A DNA stretch of 64,000 nt from assembly GCA_011033025.1 (NCBI GenBank), contig WFMF01000054.1, positions 124,001 through 188,000 on the forward strand, written 5' to 3'. Under the pieces are notes generated by a model, which was given only the letters and a program-made list of their open reading frames with translations, was not told where the DNA came from and did no database searches. This document shows, in pieces, positions 34,528-46,729 of the stretch. How positions within the stretch are numbered: the stretch's first letter is position 1; each line of letters starts with the position of its first letter. Source of the DNA: Beroe forskalii. Its lineage: Eukaryota; Ctenophora; Nuda; Beroida; Beroidae. The translations under genes were made by a program, and so were the position numbers.

Positions 34528-35621
34528 AAAGAAGACAAGGTCAGTAAGATTGTTAGGCTGCCAGAAGCTGAGGAAAGAGAAATTTTGACTATCAAAACTG
34601 AAGGAGACATGCTAGGACAAGTCCGGACTTTGAAACTTGAGGATTGTGTTGATGAAGAGATGTATGGCAATGAGAAACTGAAAGAGTACAAGGATGAAAG
34701 TATGTTTTTATTATTATTAGTTAGGGTGGTTCAGAGAATTGTACCTGGTTGTCTCCTGTGGATTCACGGAATTTATACACAACTAATGTAATATCGAGGT
34801 GTTCTAGTGCAATGAAATGCGATTAGCTGCCTTATTTCAAAATTATTTTGAATCTGATTCTGTTTTGATTGATTCAAATAATCTGTTGCCAAAGGGCTAT
34901 TATTTTCACATCTCTATCTTCAGGTGATGTTCTGTGCGGATTCTACGCATTCCAAGCCAACAAAAAGGCAGAATCTGGGGTAGGGGCATACTCAAGTGCT
35001 GAGGAAAGTGCCATGAGACTGAAGTATTTCTCTGAGAATGTGAAGAGCGTGCAGGAGACCAACGCTCTCTTTGACAAGGGAGAAATCACATGGACAGCAG
35101 GGATTCGGTGTTTTTTACCATTTTCAATTTAAGAATATTTTAGTCCGATTTATCCATTATTTAAAGGTTACAAATGGCAACATAATATGCACCATTATGT
35201 GTGTATCCATAGACAACGTAACGATATTAACGTATATTAACGGTTCCTTCTTATTGACAAGCAATTACATTTTGTAGTTGATATTTAGATAAGAGTTTAA
35301 GAGAACTTGAAATCACATTATGCGTGTATTCATAGACAACGTAACGTTATTAACGTATATTAACGGTTAATTCTCATTGACAAGCAATTACATTTTGTAA
35401 TCGATGTTAAGATAAGAGAATTTGAAATCACATTAAAACCTGCTGATTGAAAAGCTGCATTTTCAGGGATTAACTTCTTCGCCGACATGTCACCTGAAGA
35501 GAAGTACCCGTATAGTCACGGGTTAAGGTTCCCTGAAGATGATGATTGGGATGAGGAGTTGTGGGGACCCAGACTTGGGGCCTCTGCTGGGGGCGCAGTG
35601 CCAGAACCCAAGGAGAGAGAG
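34528..35621 (+). CDS. I29 module 2 (exons A2, B2, C2), donor of B2 lost
   Basis: A2 34,528-34,699, B2 34,924-35,100, C2 35,467-35,621. B2 has the full ERFNIN series: E-x3-R-x3-F-x2-N-x3-V-x3-N in EESAMRLKYFSENVKSVQ, then ETN. C2 starts GINFFADMSPEEKYPYSHG, an exact GxNxFxD. B2 is the same length (177 bp) as the other B exons, but the bases after it are GGATTC instead of a GT donor. Read-through stops at a TAA near 35,130, giving ...TAGIRCFLPFSI. The lost site is replaced by the first five bases of exon C2. If real, the longest intact product of the gene is the signal peptide, module 1, and module 2 without its C exon. Confidence 0.65.
35180..35430. repeat. Two ~134-bp direct repeats in a module 2 intron
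   Basis: ATAGACAACGTAACG, ATTAACGTATATTAACGGTT and GACAAGCAATTACATTTTGT recur in order about 134 bp apart, in the B2-C2 intron. Confidence 0.85.
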
Positions 35622-35828
35622 GTAAGGAGAGAGAGGGGGAGTGATTAGTTTTTAGTGGGATCTTAATTATCTTTGTTAAAGTTTGATAGGCTTCTAAAAT
35701 TGAAGAGAAAAACGTAAATTGAAGAGAAACGCTTAGACCTAGACTACAGATTATAACATTTGTGTGAAGAATATTCGACGGTTTATGAATATCCTTATTC
35801 GTGTTCCTAACATTTATTTCCTCACCAG

Positions 35829-36762
35829 AGCGAGGAAGTGAGGATGGGGAGGATTATGAGACTTCCCAAGGCTCTGGAAGATGAGATGGTGACCAGTGGA
35901 GAGGGAGCCTTCAGTCTCAAGGACTGTCTCGATGAGGAGATGTACAGCAACGATAATCTCAAGGAGTTCAGAACTCACCGGGACATGCTGTTATGAAAAT
36001 CGTCTTTTATTTTCTGAATTCCCTTAGTTAACGGGAAATATCGATTAATTTGAATATATTTTCTTATCTCGATTACTTTCTTCTTTTCTCTCCAGAAAAT
36101 GGCGGTAAATATATATTACCATGAAAACTGATACCCTCACCCCGCATATTTTCTATTCTGTTCGATATCAGCTATCCGGATATAACCAGAAGAAACCTTG
36201 GACCAATTTCAGGCGTTCCCAAGTTTTTGTAAATAATAGTTTCAAAATCTCACTCCCATCAGGGGACATGCTGTGTGGATTCTACGCATTCCAAGCCAAC
36301 AAACAAGAAGGAAATGGCATAGAGAAGTACGAGTCTGCTTTGGAAAGTGCCAAGAGACTCACGATATTTGCTCGGTCTGTAGCCGAGGTGCTCCGGATTA
36401 ACGCCAGATACGAGAAGGGAGAAATCTCATGGACTGCTGGTGTGTGAAATACACTGTTGAGGGGGAGAAGTTACAAAATTTTGAACCATTGATCCTTATC
36501 CTCACGTGCCTAAACCTCTGCATGTCTCCTAGGAATCAACTGATGCCTGGCGATTGGCGAATTATTCCATATTTGGTTATCACGTGATTTAACCGCTGTA
36601 TATCTCCTAGGAATCAATAAGTTCGCTGATATGACAGAAGAGGAGCTCTACCACCGGGCTGGTCACAAGGACGATGAGGACTATATGATACTTGGAGGAG
36701 GGGGAAGGGGCATGAAGCTGGGAGGAGGAAGAATGGTGGTTCCTCCTGAGGGAGATGAGGAG
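35829..36762 (+). CDS. I29 module 3 (exons A3, B3, C3), A3 ends in a stop
   Basis: A3 from 35,829, B3 36,263-36,439, C3 36,611-36,762. A3 encodes SEEVRMGRIMRLPKALEDEM and the Cys-bearing KDCLDEEMYS. At the position where the phase-1 donor is expected (after 35,979) it runs into GGGACATGCTGT, exactly the first 12 bases of exon B3, and then a stop (35,994-35,996). B3 encodes DMLCGFYAFQANKQ, which fits the family, and ESAKRLTIFARSV. C3 encodes GINKFADMTEEELYHRAG, the most cathepsin-propeptide-like of all copies. The donor after C3 is GTGTTA. A 15-bp copy of the C3 acceptor (TCTCCTAGGAATCAA) lies 80 bp upstream at 36,526. Confidence 0.55.
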
Positions 36763-36968
36763 GTGTTATAAAAGGGTTATAAAAGGGTCCGGGAAATTAG
36801 ACCAGGACCGAGAATCAGTTGCTTTTGAGGGGGCTCAGCTAATCTTATTTAGCCCTACCTACCTGATTCCTAACCTGACTCAAGTTCAATACAGGTCTGC
36901 AGTTATCCAAGATTTTATAAGCATTTAGCATATATAATGTTTGAGGCTTGAGCTAGGTCTCATTGCAG

Positions 36969-37852
36969 ACGGTGGAGGAGAAAGTTAAGAAGATAGTTCG
37001 ACTGAGTGAAGCTGAGGAAAGCGAGGTGATGAATGCTGATAACGATGATGATGAGGAGGCTTCCCACTTCAAGACCATTACCATTGAGGACTGTGTGGAT
37101 AAGAGTGTCTACAGCTACAAGAACCTCCCTCTATAGACTCCGGCGGTTAGTGTTTCTCTGATTTTGATATGAATGATATGGAAAACTGCTAAGTCCTCCT
37201 CAGAAATTGTGATATTTTATAGCTCGAACCGGCCGAAAGTTCAGAATTCATCCCAAATTACTTGCACTTCTTCCTTAAATTCTGTACTTTTTCTTTGTTC
37301 TTTGTCAGATCAACTTCTTAATAAGTTAATACCCTCAAAGCTTGAGAGTTTTACCTTGCCCTTACCGTCCCTTATCCTTCAACAGAGGAGTTCTTGTGTG
37401 CGTTCTACGCGTTCCAAGCCAACAAGAAGACGGGAGTAGGGGCGTACTCTGACTCAGAAGAAGCAGGGGAGCGTCTGGGATACTTCACTCAGTGTGTCAA
37501 GAACGTGCAGGAGAGAAATGCTCAGTACGAGCAGGGAGAGATCACATACACTTCAGGTAATTGCTTGTGTTAGAAGCTCTTGCGTGCAAAGCCATTGCGT
37601 GGCTCAAGCGTTACGTGCAAGGCTCTCAAATTGAGAGGGTTTTATTTTGAAACCTTTGCCAGGATTCCTTTCGCTTAATTCTTAAATAAATTCTAGTCAG
37701 TCTCGAAATTCTGTGATTGCAGACTTTCTTCTAACTCTCATCCCCTCTTTTCCGCTGTGAATTTCTTCTGTGACATGTCTGACGACGAAAAGTATCCCTA
37801 CTCTCACGGAATTAGACGTGGTAAAGTCGCCTTGATGGAACCGCCCGTCCAG
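36969..37852 (+). CDS. I29 module 4 (exons A4, B4, C4), stop in A4, TG acceptor at C4
   Basis: A4 from 36,969 encodes VRLSEAEESEVMNADNDDDE and IEDCVDKSVYSY but hits TAG at 37,134, before any phase-1 donor. B4 37,386-37,556 encodes EFLCAFYAFQANKKTGVG and the helix with E-x3-R-x3-F (EEAGERLGYFTQCV, then QERN). Its donor is GTAATT in phase 1. C4 fits 37,758-37,852: in phase it reads VNFFCDMSDDEKYPYSHG and ends at GTAAAA in phase 0. The two intron bases before C4 are TG, not AG, right after a strong pyrimidine tract (CATCCCCTCTTTTCCGC). Confidence 0.5.
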
Positions 37853-38397
37853 GTAAAAATATCCTGTATAACTCAAATTGTTCTAGAACTGTTCCAAAAT
37901 ATAACTCAAATTGTTCTAGAATCTTGAGAAATAAGATGTGCAATCATTCAAATAAATGTATTTTACTCTAGTTCAAAACAGTCCTTTGAATATTACACTT
38001 AATATTCTTCTACATCAAACCTTGTCCAACAGATATCGATGCTAAAATGACAGCGTATCCAGAGGTATTTAGTGTGAGCTTTTTTGAGCCTCCTCTTTCT
38101 GAGCCCTTGTTTTGAGCCTCCTTAATGATGCATTGCCGTGTCCATTTGAAATAACACTCTCCTTCGCTGTGAAGCACCTTTGCAGTTTTCTTAGCTGAGC
38201 GCTGTGGTTTTCATAATTCCTAATTCACTACTACATTTCCAATGGTCACTATTATTGTGTCACTACTATTTTCTAAAATCACATGTGCCAGCACTCAAGC
38301 ATTTTTGTTTTCTTGCGATATCAGACGTTATAGTTAATATACTTTCTCCACAAATCTCTCGTTTATTTCGAAGGTAACACCCACATGTTTGCTTCAG

Positions 38398-39028
38398 ACT
38401 GAGGAAGATAAAGTCGCCCGGATAGTTCGACTGAGTGAAGCTGAGGAAAGTGAGATAATGAATGCTGATAACGACGATGAGGAAGCTTCTCACTTCAAAA
38501 CCATTGTCATTGAGGACTGTGTGGATAAGAGTGTCTATGAGAACGAGAATCTAAAGCACATTAACACCAGTGGTAGGTTCTGATTAGTTTGATCCAACTA
38601 ACAAAATTCTTCTTTCAGAATATTGAATTTCGGCCATTAACGATTTACAATTTAAAACCCCTATTTTTGGGGTGAAAAGAACTTCTTTGTCCGAAAAGAC
38701 CAAAAGTATGGCTCAAGAGTGCTTTTCCCATTAACTACATTGCATAATGTGCTTTAGAACCAACTAATGACACAGTTTCACACAGAAATTTCCCCAAGTC
38801 CGAGCTTGTGTCGGAGTATTTCATGATTTTCTCACCATTACTCCCCGTCAGATGAGTACCTGTGTGCATTCTACGCATTCCAAGCCAACAAGATGCTGGG
38901 AGTAGGGGTGAAGGGGTACCAGGATTCTGAGGAGGCTGCTGAGAGGTTCTCTCTGTTCACCAAGTGTGTGGAGAGTGTACAGGAGACAAACAGGGAGTTT
39001 GAGGAGGGGAAGATCACTCACACTGCCG
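38398..39028 (+). CDS. I29 module 5, exons A5 and B5, intact
   Basis: A5 38,398-38,572 follows TTTGCTTCAG and ends at donor GTAGGT in phase 1. It is a close relative of A4 (ARIVRLSEAEESEIMNADND) but without the stop. B5 38,852-39,028 encodes DEYLCAFYAFQANKMLGVG and the ERFNIN-type helix EEAAERFSLFTKCVESVQ, ending ETNREFEEGKITHTA before donor GTGAGT. The expected third exon is not in the next kilobases; it lies at 52,739, on the far side of a 12.2-kb transposon nest. Confidence 0.65.
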
Positions 39029-40324
39029 GTGAGTCATGGGGAATTAGTGGAGATTCAGAGATTACCTAGAGAGTTTGAGATTAGATTCAATGATTCGATT
39101 GTAGATTCAATGATTTGACTGTAAGTGTAGATTCAGAAGTTCATAGGTGAGTGGAGATGATTTTTATTACATCTGGCCAGCCATAATTCAAGAGAACAGG
39201 AATTGAGATCAAATTGAAATGAACTGTTGCATGAAGTAATCGTATGATTTTTTCCGGCTCACTGAACCACAACCCATGACCTTACTCTTGTCTCATATCA
39301 AAGTTTTAAGACCTATGAAGTCATGACGGGTCATGAAGTCAGCTACCTTCTCACAATTCTTACTCTCTGAAATCACCTCATTCACACGAAAGATTATAAT
39401 GATACTTATAGGTATGCCGTATGCGCGTCATACATTTTTAATCGAATGTTCAACTGAAACCTAAAAGCCTTTCTACAGATGAGTAATTTGTAACGAAATT
39501 TTTCGCCGGTATAACTGGTTTCGTTAACAATGGTTATTGTGTTTTTGTAATGTGAAACTCTAGCCGATGTAGGAAGGACTGGTTTTAGGTATGGTGAGAA
39601 TATGCAAACTGTTGCTGATGGAAGATAACTTGAAATCATTGAACTGGAATATGAAAATTATTCCTGACATCATTACTGTGACGTTAGAATGAAACATGGG
39701 AATTTTGTTATCTTACAATTTTACTAACTTTTATGACGTTATTTTTAGGTCACTTTCAAATTTTGTAATAAGCGTGTGCGCAAAAACCAGGAAATACGTC
39801 AACGCCTTTTGGTCGCATCGGAATTATTATTCAAAACTTTTACAATTCATTCTTCCGAAATTAACTTAGTGCGTAAAACCAATATCCTGAAATTACATTT
39901 AATACTAAAACCTTCCCCATATGTTTGCAAAATATTGAGGGAGAAGGAAATAAAACCTGCAACTCATTTACTTATGGCTGCAGAAATTTGTAGTAAATTT
40001 TCAAATTTAATCATCGATAACTTATTAAAGTAATCTTTATTCAATACTGTTCACTGATCTGTATGGCTTCCTTCAGATTCGATTAACTAAACAAAACAGC
40101 TTTTCCATCGCATCATAATCATCAGATTTAAAGGAAGCCGTACATACAAACCGTGTTAAAAAATGGCTAATTATTTGGAAAAGGATAAAAGATGTCCATA
40201 ACACTCCCATATCACTCCCATATCACTCCCGGAAAATCTCAAATAAAAAGCCAGCTATAACCTTATAACGTTAACTGAGTCTGCTTCAAACTATCGGACA
40301 AAAATCTGCTATCACATCCCATAT
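39029..40324. other. Intron of module 5, left part
   Basis: AT-rich sequence without exon-like content. ORFs at 39,406-39,639 (minus) and 39,776-40,033 (plus) show no known motif. Confidence 0.5.
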
Positions 40325-41834
40325 TAGTAAGGGATGGATCCATAACCCCCAGTGAAGTAAATCCTCCCATAGATGTTAGAGCGGATTTTGGTAGTCCATA
40401 GGGTCAAGAACCACCAAAAAAAAGTTGTCCAAAAAATTCCTTGGGGAACCTTGATTTTTACCCCTTTTTTACCCACGCGTAGGGTAAAACTTTGATTGCC
40501 GATATCTCAGGTTCCTTTTGAGATACAAAGCTCAATAACCCCACTAAAATAATCGCAATGGTCGCATTAGGTCGGGCGGATCATGGTTTCAAGTCGCTAT
40601 CTTGCTCCGTTTTCGAGAAAATCGCCAAAAACCCCTTTTTCACCATACGCAAAGGGGCAAAAAATGGTTCAGATAAATATGGCCATACAGTGGGTAAATT
40701 GGCACTTATTCTGATTTGAAATGCATGTATCGGTTGTTCATAGACTAAACTTGTACCAGAAAAAAGTTGTCCAAGATATTCCATGAGGAACCCCCTTTTC
40801 TAACCCCTTTTTTTGAACCCGTGTAAGCCCAAATTTTGAATAAAGATATCTCAGCTTCCTTTTGAGATACAAAGCTCGATAACCACACTAAAATGTTCGC
40901 AATGATCACATTATGTCGGGCGGATCATGGTTCCAAGTCGCTATCTTGCTCCGTTTTCGAGATAATCGCCAAAAACCCCTTTTTCACCATACGCAAAGGG
41001 GCAAAAAATGGTTCAGGTAAATATGGCCATACTGTGGGTAAATTGGCACTTATTCTGATTTGAAATGCATGTATTGGTTGTTTATAGACTAGAGTTGTAC
41101 CAGAAAAAAGTTGTTAAAGATATTCCATGAGGAAAGGCACCCCCCCAGAGGCTCCCAGTGATTCAATATTTTCACTGGTCTACCACCAGTGAGGCAAGAA
41201 TTTCACGGGCCCAGCCCGGTGCACAGAGAGATCATAATGTCATGCGGATGTCATGTGACTGACCCGGGATTCAATATTTTCACTGGTCTACCACCAGTGA
41301 GGCAAGAATTTCACGGGCCCAGCCCGGTGCACAGAGAAATCAAAATGTCATGCGGATGTCACGTGACTGACCGGGATTCAATGTTTTCACTGGTCTACCA
41401 CCAGTGAGGCAAGAATTTCACGGGCCTAGCCTGGTGTAACTTTTATTCTGTTTCATATTACACTATGATATATCATTGTTTACACACATTATCAAATTAC
41501 TTCCGGTAATGTTGTATACACAGCCTTTCCCCACACACTTTACAGCTACATGTTACAGCGTACAAACTACACAATCTGCGTGTAGCAGTGTGTGAATCAT
41601 GGAGTACATTGTATCAGTGCAACAGTGATAGAGTAAAGAGCTCCTGGGACTGGGAACAAACACTGAAACAGTGAAAGGTTCTTGATTTCAAAAGCATGAA
41701 ATTTGAAAATGTAAATACATTTTTCAAAGCTATAGTCATAACTATGTGAATTACCTACATGTTACATACCATATTAAAATGTCCTTAGACCTATAGTCTG
41801 GTCAGTATATGCAGGGGAGAGGGATACACACTAC

Positions 41835-42060
41835 ACAGTGGTCTGCGTGTAGCAGTGGAGTACATTGTATCAGTGCAACAGTGATCGAGTAAAGAGCTCC
41901 TGGGACTGGGAACAAACACTGAAACAGTGAAAGGTTCTTGATTTCAAATTTGAAATTGAAATACATCTTACAAAGCTAGTAATAATTATGTGAATTACGT
42001 TTTACATATATAGCACATAGGTACCATATTAAAATGTCCCTAAACCTATAATAACAGTGT
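41835..42060. repeat. Second, diverged copy of the nested element's arm
   Basis: GTGTAGCAGTGGAGTACATT to CCATATTAAAATGTCCC repeats 41,580-41,790 in direct orientation with small deletions. Confidence 0.8.
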
Positions 42061-42119
42061 TATTGTGTCCTAACGACGTTGTTTTGTCGTAATGACGTTC
42101 ACTATGTCGTAACGATTGA

Positions 42120-42560
42120 CCTAACTGTTTCGCAACGACCTTACTCTCTCACATACTGTTTCGTATCGACCTTACTGTTTCGCAACGACGATACTGTGTC
42201 GTAACGGCATTACTGTGTCGTAACGGCATTACTGTGTCGTAACGGCATTACTGTGTCGTAACGGCATTACTGTGTCGTAACGGCATTACTGTGTCGTAAG
42301 GGCATTACTGTGTCGTAACGGCATTACTGTGTCGTAACGGCATTACTGTGTCGTAACGGCATTACTGTGTCGTAACGGCATTACTGTGTCGTAACGGCAT
42401 TACTGTGTCGTAACGGCATTACTGTGTCGTAACGGCATTACTGTGTCGTAACGGCATTACTGTGTCGTAACGGCATTACTGTGTCGTAACGGCATTACTG
42501 TGTCGTAATGACGATACTGCGCCTTAACAATGTTACTGCGCAGTAACTGTGTCGTAACGG
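42120..42560. repeat. 19-bp minisatellite ACTGTGTCGTAACGGCATT
   Basis: Seventeen or so near-perfect 19-bp units at 42,190-42,505, with decayed variants on both edges. The purity of the core suggests recent expansion. There are no spacers. Confidence 0.9.
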
Positions 42561-42754
42561 CGTTTCTGTGCCATTACTTCGCGTCGCTGTCGTAACAACG
42601 TTGCTGTCTTGTAAGTAATGGCATAATCCTGGCACCGAGTTATGAACGAAATACGTTCAATACTGATCTCAGAACAATAGTACTTGTCAATGTTGTCAGA
42701 CGTTGCCAGACGTTGTCTGTCGTAGGGGCGCGCGAAGGGGGCCAGGCAACATTT

Positions 42755-44440
42755 TACACACTTATAGTTCACACTAGCGCTTACACACTTACAAACTCGC
42801 GCTGACACACTCACGCTTATAAACTCACACACTTTACACACTCACGCTTACACACTTACACACTCACGCTTACACACTTGCACACTCACGCTTACACACT
42901 CACTTACACACTTACACTCGCGCTTACACACTTACACACTTTACTCACTTACACACTTGACATACTTACACACTTTACACACTTACACACGTTAAACATT
43001 TTACACACTTTACACATTTACACACTCACCCTTACACAATTACGCACTTACACACTCACACTTACACACTTTACACACTCACGCTTACATACTCGTACTT
43101 ACACAATTACACTCGCCCTTACACACTTACACACTTTACACACTTACACTCGCACTTATAACTAAAAAGTTTCACGCTTTACACACGCTTATTTGCTTAC
43201 ACACTCCCACTTACACTTTTAACACACTTGACACACTCACGCTTACACACTAACACACTCGTGCTTACACACTTACACACTCACGCTTACACACTTACAC
43301 ACTCGCACTTACACACTTACACTCGCGCTTACACACTTACACACTTTACTCACTTACACACTTGACACACTTACACACTTTACACACTCACACACTCACG
43401 CACTTACACTTACACACTTAACACACTTTACTCACTCACGTTTACACACTTACATACTCACGCTTGCACATTTACACACTCACGCTTACACACGTACGCA
43501 CTTAACGTGTGAAAGGTTAATGGAAATGAAATTCCAATTAAAACGAAATTTGCTTAATAAAGTTTGATTTCAAATATTGATTTATATAACATATGATTTT
43601 GTGATATGACGGCTAGCGTCAGTTAGCCAATATTTGAATTTTAAACCTGTGTAACCTGTGTAAAACCTGTGTAAACCTGTGTAAACCTGTGTAAACCTGT
43701 GTAAACCACCTACACACTCGCGCTTAAAAACTTACACACTCACGCTTATTCACTTACACACTCGCACTTACACACTTTACACACTCGCACTTACACACTT
43801 ACACACTTACACACTCACGCTTACACACTTACACACTCACGCTTACACACTTACACACTCACCCTTACACACTAACACATTCGCACTTACACACTTACAC
43901 ACTCGCGCTTACACACTTACACACTTTACACACTTACACACTCACGCTTATACACTTACGCACTTACACACACACTCGCGCTTAAAAGCTTACACAATTT
44001 ACACACTCACGCTTATTTTCTTACACACTCGCACTCACACACTTAACACACTTTACACACTCGCGCTTACACACTTTACACACTTACACACTCGCACTTA
44101 TACACTTACACACTCGCACTTACACACTCGCGCTTACACACTCACACACTTACACACTCGCACTTATACACTTACACAATCGCGCTTACACACTTTAAAC
44201 ACTCGCGCTTACACACTTGCACACTCGCACTTACACACTCGCGCTTACACACTCACGCTTACACAATCACGCTTACACACTTACACACTTTAGACACTCA
44301 CGCTTACACACTTACACACTGACGTTTACACACTTTACACACTCGCGCTTACACACTCACACACTTACACACTCGCACTTATACACTTACACAATCGCGC
44401 TTACACACTTTAAACACTCGCGCTTACACACTTGCACACT
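42755..44440. repeat. TTACACACTCACGC minisatellite arrays
   Basis: Two arrays (42,755-43,510 and 43,700-44,440) of 11- and 22-bp units such as CTTACACACTCACGCTTACA. Between them a unique AT-rich piece ends in about five copies of CCTGTGTAAA. The apparent threonine/leucine/histidine-rich ORFs are satellite artefacts. Confidence 0.9.
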
Positions 44441-44747
44441 TGTGCTGGTTAGCAGCGATCTTAGATTCTTAGGTACCTACTTTTCATCCTTTTTGGTTTA
44501 AGGAAAGATCACTCCTCTTTAGAGCTTTACTTTAAAATCAGAACTTGAATGAAACGATTGAACTGAAAGAGTGTGAAATTCGTGTACTAGGTACTTATGT
44601 ACTACTTATGCCAAATACGCCATACAGTATATAAACCATCGGATACCAAATTGATGGTTAATTTGGGACTATACATGTACGGAATTGATTTACACCATCT
44701 CATCTCATGATGATGATGCACGATGATATACCTAATATACAATTATA

Positions 44748-44890
44748 CGTCACCAAAACCGTTGGACGGTTGGTCAAGTAACCCCCCGCTGGTTTGGATG
44801 TGATCAGCCCATTTTGTCTCTTTTCAGGTTCCGTTGTCACATCCAAACCCGCGGGGTTACTTGACCAACCGTCCAACGGTTTTGGTGACG
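44748..44890. mobile_element. 143-bp hairpin MITE with ATA target duplication
   Basis: Ends CGTCACCAAAACCGTTGG; arms of about 55 bp including GGTCAAGTAACCCC. Flanked by ATA on both sides (44,745-44,747; 44,891-44,893). Spacer about 30 bp. Confidence 0.8.
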
Positions 44891-44899
44891 ATATCTTGA

Positions 44900-45650
44900 C
44901 AGATGTATGTAGTTTGAACCCATGTTACTTGCCCAAAGGCAGTTTGGACCCACGTAACTTGCCTCACGTAGTCCGAACCCACGTTACTAGCCCACACGCA
45001 AGTCTAACCCACATAACTCACCCTGACGAAGTCCAAAACTACGTTATTCTAACTTGGAATTACTAGAATTGATATATTTCTTAATTTCTACAAATCGTCC
45101 ACGTGAACTCACGTGCTGGAATATAGCAACTAGATCTAATTTCACGCATTAGTCGTATTTGAACTCATTTCAACGTAACCAAGTCGAAAATCCCGTGTAA
45201 ATATCAATTTCTTCAAATCCCCTAATTTCTACAAAACGTCTGTGTGTAATCACGTGCATAAATATGGCAACCAGATCTGATTTCATGTGCATTAGTCGTA
45301 TTTAAAACTCATTTCAACATAATCAAGTCGAAAATCCTGCGTAAATATCAATTTCTTCAAATCCCCTAATTTCTACAAAACGTCCGCGTGAACTCACGTG
45401 CTTCACTAGTCCATCGTATATTTCCCCCGTTATTCGGACCCCGTTATTTGGACCCCCGTTATTCGGACCCCGGTTATTTGGAACCCCGTTATTCGGACCC
45501 CCATTATTCGGACCCCGTTATTCGGACCCCATTATTCGGACCCCTGTTATTCGGACCCCCGTTATTCGGACCCCCGTTATTCGGACCCCCGACTCGGACC
45601 CCCGTTATTCGGAACCCCGTTATTCGGACCCCCGTTATTCGGACCCACAT
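44900..45650. repeat. Three successive short tandem repeat blocks
   Basis: 44,900-45,050: about four ~34-bp units with ACCCACGTTACT. 45,065-45,400: two-and-a-half units of ~150 bp (CAAGTCGAAAATCC, TATCAATTTCTTCAAATCCC). 45,425-45,650: about 14 units of GTTATTCGGACCCCC. No gene. Confidence 0.85.
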
Positions 45651-45654
45651 AATC

Positions 45655-46300
45655 CGATGAAAACTCTATGAGTTGGAGATGTAAAAGTAGCGCAAAATAG
45701 CGTTCTATTACAAAATACGCTATTTTAGTGGTTTTACGCGATTTTGATGACGTCATCACAGCACACAAATAAGCTCAAACCAACTTCCCATATACTCATA
45801 TAGCCTATAAGACAATTCCGCCTTAGTACAACATACTTTGACCGGTCTCATCTCAAGATATGCTGCAGTTCGTGACATATCACTCGTTTAAGTTTTTCTC
45901 CTAAAATTTTGAAATTGATTTTTCACCGTACCTTAGAAAATCGCGTATATCTCGATGAAAAATCGAGATAGCCCAATGATCCATATGATTTTCTGAAAGC
46001 TCTTTAAATTTGCTAACAATTATTCCGAAAATCAGACCGCTATCTCCTTTCCTTCTTGGTGAAAAAATGCGCTCGAAATTAGCCTATTTTCGCTAAAAAG
46101 CAATAAAATTTCGCTAAGTTGATGACGTCATAATGACGTGAAAATGACGTCACCAGAACTTCTTATAGCCTATAACACTTTCTATCTTAGATCAACAAAA
46201 CCTGACCTCGATCATGGCTCTACCATTTCCGTTCTTGAGATCTCGGCTTTATAAATTGGGTCCCGAATTATCAGCTCTTATTATTATTATTATTATATAT
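45655..46300. other. Unassigned sequence with TGACGTCA words
   Basis: GATGACGTCA occurs at about 45,746 and again near 46,122 with TGACG variants after it. These CRE-like words may be chance in a repeat-rich stretch. No gene. Confidence 0.4.
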
Positions 46301-46304
46301 TATA

Positions 46305-46639
46305 TGACAAAAAACAATTGGAAATTGTGTAGGTTCCGCAGCGCCCTTGTAAATTTTTGCGATTAAAAGAGGTGATATGAACTTTAATCGCAGCGCTGGC
46401 GTGGTTTTGGGCTGTTTGGTGCAAGGAATATAGGCTAATCAATTCAGTACTCAGTAGTTTCATTCATGTATTAATAAATTCAACTGAATTTATACTATGA
46501 ATTGAAATATTCCTTGCAACTACAGCCCGCCACTAGTCACCACGCCAGCGCTGCGATTAAAGTTCATATCACCTCTTTTAATCGCAAAAATTTACAAGGG
46601 CGCTGCGGAACCTACACAATTTCCAATTGTTTTTTGTCA
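46305..46639. mobile_element. Hairpin MITE family B, copy 2
   Basis: A 335-bp hairpin with the same TGACAAAAAACAATTG ends and GTAGGTTCCGCAGCGC arms as 6,174-6,524; the loop differs. Confidence 0.85.
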
Positions 46640-46729
46640 TACCATATCATTCTTTTTTTGAACAAATTTTGCATTACCTATCTCATTCAACATGACTCAT
46701 GATAGTGATTCGAAATTTCTGATGCCGTT

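Noticed and set aside
42190-42505. CRISPR-like direct repeat array
   Set aside because: 19-bp units are contiguous without spacers, and the window is eukaryotic; it is a minisatellite.
42878-44501. Thr/Leu/His-rich ORFs (about 95 codons)
   Set aside because: Translations of the TTACACACT satellite.
45388-45660. 90-codon ORF of IRTPLFGP repeats
   Set aside because: By-product of the GTTATTCGGACCCCC minisatellite.
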